Shown here piece after piece: positions 60,215 to 64,000 of a DNA stretch of 64,000 nucleotides (positions within the stretch are counted from its first letter, which is position 1; each line of letters starts with the position of its first letter). The stretch spans positions 62,001 through 126,000 of the forward strand of contig JAOZIE010000012.1 in the NCBI GenBank assembly GCA_026014485.1. Direction: 5' to 3'. Below the pieces are notes generated by a model. The model had not been told where the DNA came from. It ran no database searches and was given only the letters and a program-made list of their open reading frames with translations. Source of the DNA: Candidatus Bathyarchaeota archaeon. Its GTDB lineage: Archaea; Thermoproteota; Bathyarchaeia; Bathyarchaeales; Bathycorpusculaceae. The position numbers were made by a program, and so were the translations under genes.

Positions 60215-60665
60215 AACAAGCGTCCTAACATAACAGTTTTCGTTCTTCCAGCGTCACCCAACAGCAAGGCAACAGCCTTCCTGTGTAAAGATAACGGTTG
60301 ACTCAACGGGAAACAGGCAAGGCTGCCGTTTTTGGGTGCCCAAAGACCAAAATGAGCAGAAATCTCGGCTGTTCCTGCCAAGTTAAAGCCAGTTTGAACG
60401 GTCGACATGCGCTCATCCACTTCTCCAGACGCCTCTACACCCTTAATAATGACCCTGAAATGTAATGTGAAGTGTACGCAGGAGAGTTATATATTTTATT
60501 TTATCAACCTGCACGGAAACTTTGCCCAGCAAGACAGCAACTAACTGTTTATCCCACATTTATCTGCCTCTCAAAGACAGAAACTGGAAAAACATTTAAA
60601 CTTGGTTTCTTTATTGAGGGTTCATCCGCAAGATTGGCAAAGGGTTGACTTAGGGAAGTCAGTTA
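60215..60665. other. 451-bp gap between divergent glycosylation genes
   Basis: Holds the promoters of the GT4 unit (minus) and of the third GT-C gene (plus; TATA-like CATTTAAAC near 60593-60601). A 70-codon minus frame (60208-60420) has no ribosome site or recognisable fold and is not counted. No RNA or repeat recognised. Confidence 0.5.
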
Positions 60666-62978
60666 ATGCTTAAAGTTTCAAGAAAAACTCTGTCATTATC
60701 CAGTATTCTAGTGTTTGCGTTCATCTACCGCGCTTTCTTGATGTTCCGCGAGGGCTATCCGCCTGGAGCAGACATTGGCTTACACAACAGCATCATACAC
60801 TCAATCACCCAGTCAGGCAACACCAACTTCCTTTGGAACAACTACCACATGGGCGGCGGCGTCTCCCTGACTTTTCCAGGATACCACATTTTCGTCTCCT
60901 ACATAAACATGATGACGGGGATGCCTGAATTCGTGGTGCATGGTCTCGTCGCCTGCCTGTTCTCAACGCTCATCGTAGCCGTCGCTTTCTTGATAACACA
61001 GAGAATCTGGAGCATATCGGCAGCGTGGATTGTCGCCATCTTGGTGACTTTTTCACGTTTCGACATAGAGATGCTGGGCTGGGGAGGCTACCCCAACGTC
61101 ATAACGCTGATGCTTATCCCCTTGACATTCTTCATTTTCCTGCAGAAAAATCGGTTCTCTTTCCCATGTTTCATCACGGTCGCCTCGCTTCTGTCAGCCT
61201 CAATTTTCCTAACACATAGCCTCAGCACAATAATCTTTGCCGCCATAATATTTTCAGCAGCTGTGATAAGAGGAATTTTTTCCAACCGATTGGAAGTTCG
61301 AAGAAGCCAGTTTCTGGTGTGGTTGCTGCCTCTGGTTTTAGGCGTAGTCATCATATCGCCGTTCATAGCTGAGATAGCCCCGCTTGTGCTAGGCGCGAGT
61401 TCGGACCCGTTTGCAGGCGCCACTTCAAACGTCAGTGAGGCACTGCTTACACTTCAACCGTTAACGGCGAGTTATGTTTTGCCGTTTGCCCTCTCGGTTT
61501 GCCTCATTTTCTTATTCTCCAGAAAATACCAAGGCAGACTATTCAGCGTTCCAGCACTTCTAGTTGCCCTGTGGATTTTGGTTCCGCTGGTGGGAACCCA
61601 AGGGTACCTTGCGGGGGTATACACGGACTACACCAGATTCAGCTACTTCATGTATCTGCCAGTCATCATCGTGTTAGGGCTTGTAATTGAGTACGCCTCG
61701 CAGTTCATTGTTAGGATACCAGACTTTGTTATAATCCAGCTTAAGTCTCATCCGCCTACGGTTGTTAGAATCGGCAGAGTCCTGTCGAAGCTTCGCCCGT
61801 TTTTCAGCCGCAAAATCATCTACGTCTGCCTTATCATTGTGTTCTCAGTTTATTCGGTGGCGTCGTTTTCCTTCTTTGCGGCTCCTGCCGAAGGCATAGG
61901 AATCCAAACCTTCTATCAGGTCATGAATAACCCACGATATGAAGCGATACAGTGGGCTCAAAATAACACCTCAGCAGACGCTGTTTTCGTAACCGACGCA
62001 TACTATGGATGGTGGTTTTCAGGTTTTGCCCAGCGAAAAACGTTCAGCGGCAGCGACCCCCAGTTCCTTATACTTTCCAGAGAGTTTGCGCCCGCCGAGA
62101 ACGCCAAAAACCTGCTTGACACCGACTTCATGATTGACAACGGCTTAATTCAGGTCAGAGAAGACGGCGGCTACAGTGCAAGGCATAACCCGCTGTTTCT
62201 AACCAGAATCGACAATGCCTACAAAACCTATGACCTCTTCCACTTCAACAGTAGCGACAACACCATAACATGCAGCCAAGCAGGTCGCAGACAAACCTTT
62301 AGGTTATCCGAACTTACCGTGGAGAACATGCATATGGAAAACTCGTCTGACCACGCAACCATCACCGTCACAAGCGGAAATCATCTCTTTAACTTAACCG
62401 AGACGTTAACGGTTTATCAGGGAACACGATTCGCAAAAATGACCTACACATTAACCAGCGACCTTACAGACATTCACTTTGACAATGCCAGCTTCCTCAT
62501 ACACACGAAGTGGGCAAAGCTTGTCCAGAAGGAAAATACGATGGCGCTTCTCGATGACCAGGTCACCAATGTCATGGGACAGTTTATCTTCACTGAAAAC
62601 CAGCCAGCCAGCCATACAACAGAAGACCCAGAGGAACTCACTTCGCTGGAACTACAGTACGGGTTTGGCGGCAACTCCCAAGCGCAAATCCAGTTTTTCG
62701 TCGGAGTTTTCCAGATACCTGACGAAGTGTTAGGTGTGCAAAACGGAGACCAAATTCAAAGTTTCATCTCAAACAACACACAAACGTACACTAAGCCAAT
62801 TTCGAGCGCGCCCCTTGACGTGTTCAACTACCGAAACTTTCTGGAGAACTGGAAAATCGACTACGTTGTGTGCCGTGATGCGTTGGTACTGGACAAGTTC
62901 GTGAAGGACCCGCTGTTTAGTCTTGTGTACGCCAACAGTGACGTGTCGATTTTCAAAGTGAACCTGAACAGCAGGTAA
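60666..62978 (+). CDS. GT-C-like membrane glycosyltransferase
   Basis: The 770-aa protein starts MLKVSRKTLSLSSILVFAFIY and has about twelve membrane helices up to residue 410, then an extracytoplasmic domain to the end (VYANSDVSIFKVN). The first loop PPGADIGLHNSIIH and MLGWGGYPNV repeat the acidic and WGG motifs of the other two GT-C proteins. It probably transfers lipid-linked sugars outside the cell. It is divergent from the GT4 gene. Confidence 0.75.
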   Translation: MLKVSRKTLSLSSILVFAFIYRAFLMFREGYPPGADIGLHNSIIHSITQSGNTNFLWNNYHMGGGVSLTFPGYHIFVSYINMMTGMPEFVVHGLVACLFSTLIVAVAFLITQRIWSISAAWIVAILVTFSRFDIEMLGWGGYPNVITLMLIPLTFFIFLQKNRFSFPCFITVASLLSASIFLTHSLSTIIFAAIIFSAAVIRGIFSNRLEVRRSQFLVWLLPLVLGVVIISPFIAEIAPLVLGASSDPFAGATSNVSEALLTLQPLTASYVLPFALSVCLIFLFSRKYQGRLFSVPALLVALWILVPLVGTQGYLAGVYTDYTRFSYFMYLPVIIVLGLVIEYASQFIVRIPDFVIIQLKSHPPTVVRIGRVLSKLRPFFSRKIIYVCLIIVFSVYSVASFSFFAAPAEGIGIQTFYQVMNNPRYEAIQWAQNNTSADAVFVTDAYYGWWFSGFAQRKTFSGSDPQFLILSREFAPAENAKNLLDTDFMIDNGLIQVREDGGYSARHNPLFLTRIDNAYKTYDLFHFNSSDNTITCSQAGRRQTFRLSELTVENMHMENSSDHATITVTSGNHLFNLTETLTVYQGTRFAKMTYTLTSDLTDIHFDNASFLIHTKWAKLVQKENTMALLDDQVTNVMGQFIFTENQPASHTTEDPEELTSLELQYGFGGNSQAQIQFFVGVFQIPDEVLGVQNGDQIQSFISNNTQTYTKPISSAPLDVFNYRNFLENWKIDYVVCRDALVLDKFVKDPLFSLVYANSDVSIFKVNLNSR

Positions 62979-63149
62979 CGGCAATTCCGACAGATAACAG
63001 CCGACGGGGACACCGCAAAAACCAATGTTTTCTAAGAAATAAGCGGCGGCACCGCGATTTTTGGGCGCCAGAAACGGCGGTTCAGATTATGGGAAGGTAT
63101 CTTTCGGGTTAATTTTGGTGTTTTCAAGCAAACGTCGGTTACGTCAAAG

Positions 63150-63158
63150 TTTAAATAG
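63150..63158 (+). promoter_or_regulatory. TATA box of the corrinoid-mtrH unit
   Basis: TTTAAATAG lies about 65-70 bases before the ATG at 63222; a second weaker AATATAAAA lies at 63166-63174. Either would leave a leader with the AGGTG ribosome site. Confidence 0.45.
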
Positions 63159-63221
63159 CTATTCCAATATAAAACCCGACGGTAAAACAAACCTAAAAAA
63201 CATAAACAGGTGTGTTTGAAA

Positions 63222-63641
63222 ATGTCATGGCTTAAATCTATGATGGAAAAGGAACCTCCAGAACCAACAAATCCAATCGCTACCGTTGTCATCGGTAACA
63301 TTGAACCCGACATGCACGACACAGCAAAAGAAGCAGTCCGTAAAGCACTGAAACGGGCAGGCTTTAAGACAATCGACGCAGGCAAAAGCGCACCAGTCGA
63401 CGTCTTCGTTCAGAAAATTAAAGAAAATAATGCTGCATTGCTGGCACTCTCAGTTAACACAGTTCCAGCAAAAAACAACCTCCCCAAGCTTGTTCAAGCA
63501 TTGAAAGATGCAGGAATAAGCGTCAAGATAATCATGGGCGGCGCTGCAGTGAAAAAGGAAGACGCAGAGGCAATTGGCGCACTCTTCGGCAAGAACAAAG
63601 AAGAAGCCCCCGAAATCGCAAAGAAAGCTCTAGCACAATAA
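63222..63641 (+). CDS. corrinoid (B12-binding) protein of a methyltransferase system
   Basis: The 139-aa protein is a single B12-binding Rossmann-like domain: ATVVIGNIEPDMHDTAKEAV (the DxHxxG motif appears as DMHDTA), LALSVNTVPAKNNLPKLVQAL and VKIIMGGAAVKKEDAEAIGALFG. It lacks the N-terminal helical cap of full corrinoid proteins. It would carry a methyl group between a donor and the MtrH-type partner encoded 22 bases downstream. ATG 63222 follows an AGGTG site. Confidence 0.8.
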   Translation: MSWLKSMMEKEPPEPTNPIATVVIGNIEPDMHDTAKEAVRKALKRAGFKTIDAGKSAPVDVFVQKIKENNAALLALSVNTVPAKNNLPKLVQALKDAGISVKIIMGGAAVKKEDAEAIGALFGKNKEEAPEIAKKALAQ

Positions 63642-63663
63642 ACTGTAAATCGGTTGACTCAGC

Positions 63664-64000
63664 ATGAAAAAATTCAATACCGAACAAAAAGTTTACGACA
63701 TAGCCAAAGTGAAAGTTGGCGGTCAGCCAGGAGAACTGCCGACTTTTCTGATCGGCTCTATTTTCTGGCTCGGTCAAAAGATGGTTCAGGACGCAAACAA
63801 GGGCATTTTTGACGCTAAACAAGCGGAAAAAATCATCAACACGATGCACACTCAAAGCGACATGACAGGCGTTCCCTTCGGGTTAGACGTTGTAGGAACC
63901 ACTGAAGAAGCCTTCTCTAAGTACATCGATTTCGTTGCCACACACAGCGATTGCCCAATCATGTTAGATGCGATGAGCCCCAGAACTCGTATGGCGGCCT
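63664..64000 (+). CDS. mtrH: MtrH-type methyltransferase (cut by right edge)
   Basis: The partial protein KKFNTEQKVYDIAKVKVGGQPGELPTFLIGSIFWLGQKMV, then FDAKQAEKIINTMH and GLDVVGTTEEAFSKYIDFVATHSDCPIMLDAMSP, matches subunit H of tetrahydromethanopterin S-methyltransferase and its relatives, which move methyl groups between tetrahydropterin and a corrinoid protein. With the corrinoid gene before it, a two-part methyl-transfer system is likely. Methylated-compound use or a one-carbon branch are both possible. The stop lies beyond the window. Confidence 0.85.
   Translation, partial: MKKFNTEQKVYDIAKVKVGGQPGELPTFLIGSIFWLGQKMVQDANKGIFDAKQAEKIINTMHTQSDMTGVPFGLDVVGTTEEAFSKYIDFVATHSDCPIMLDAMSPRTRMAA

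Noticed and set aside
60208-60420. 70-codon minus frame upstream of the GT4 gene
   Set aside because: No ribosome site, no recognisable fold, and overlap with the GT4 start; more likely non-coding.
1-64000. tRNA and rRNA genes
   Set aside because: Intergenic stretches were read for the T-loop GGTTC-A-A pattern with a matching acceptor stem and none was found; a covariance-model scan was not possible, so an intron-containing tRNA could be missed.

Overview
The window is a stretch of archaeal chromosome, most likely from a Bathyarchaeia-type (MCG) member of the TACK archaea. The evidence is the gene content: an ESCRT-III/CdvB homologue, aEF1-beta, aIF6, ribosomal proteins LX, L31e, L39e and S19e, PDCD5, prefoldin alpha, CDC48, a geranylgeranyl reductase, DTD2-type deacylase, NadM, Trm5, TruD, Pth2, FEN1, DUF371, and an MtrH-type methyltransferase next to a corrinoid protein. 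TATA-like boxes about 25 bases upstream of starts and several leaderless or near-leaderless genes also fit. Genus-level placement is inference.

Layout: 1-3.5 kb holds a CrtI-like flavoprotein (cut by the left edge), an overlooked 48-aa zinc ribbon, an orphan CdvB, a methyltransferase and small proteins. 3.6-9.5 kb has an unusual Fe-S uracil-DNA glycosylase, a membrane-tethered winged-helix regulator with a secreted beta-propeller protein, a small membrane protein/XRE regulator pair and an MFS transporter. 9.7-15.5 kb has a GNAT, AsnRS, a four-gene ABC exporter operon and a ferredoxin-reductase-like flavoprotein. 15.9-18.7 kb is the secE-spt5-rpl11-rpl1-rpl10 operon without rpl12. 18.8-23.6 kb has the D-aminoacyl-tRNA deacylase, a divergent carbamoyltransferase, a secreted alpha-toroid protein, a class II photolyase and a flavin split-barrel protein. 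23.7-27.4 kb is one long translation/secretion operon: S19e, PDCD5, L39e, L31e, aIF6, LX, prefoldin alpha, FtsY. 27.6-34.1 kb is housekeeping (HTH regulator, PyrF, RHH protein, acylphosphatase, RtcA, Trm5). 34.1-36.8 kb is a duplicated segment around a large Pro/Thr-rich surface protein and a second membrane-tethered regulator. 36.9-44.6 kb has DUF371, an S-layer-domain regulator, FEN1, Pcm, GlmS, TruD and Pth2. 44.6-46.65 kb is an AT-rich island with a membrane protein and a minimal nuclease-like pair. 46.7-51 kb has the CDC48 operon and aEF1-beta with a zinc ribbon. 51.3-53.7 kb has a Fic protein behind twin palindromes, a quinone reductase and NadM. 53.8-63 kb is a surface-glycosylation region with three related GT-C-like membrane proteins and one GT4 enzyme. 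The right edge carries the corrinoid protein and MtrH.

Points that deserve most attention: two membrane-tethered winged-helix genes lie next to the same palindrome (TTAGAR-N6-YTCTAA) placed at exactly the same distance before a TATA box; the Fic promoter has two CGATA-N8-TATCG boxes 41 bases apart; a family-4-like UDG has a His in place of one cluster Cys, as in UdgX; the carbamoyltransferase has lost both ornithine motifs; several genes seem to start at near-cognate codons (ATC, ATT, CTG); and an AT-rich island encodes a 120-aa PD-(D/E)XK-like protein. No CRISPR array, insertion sequence, rRNA or tRNA gene was recognised.
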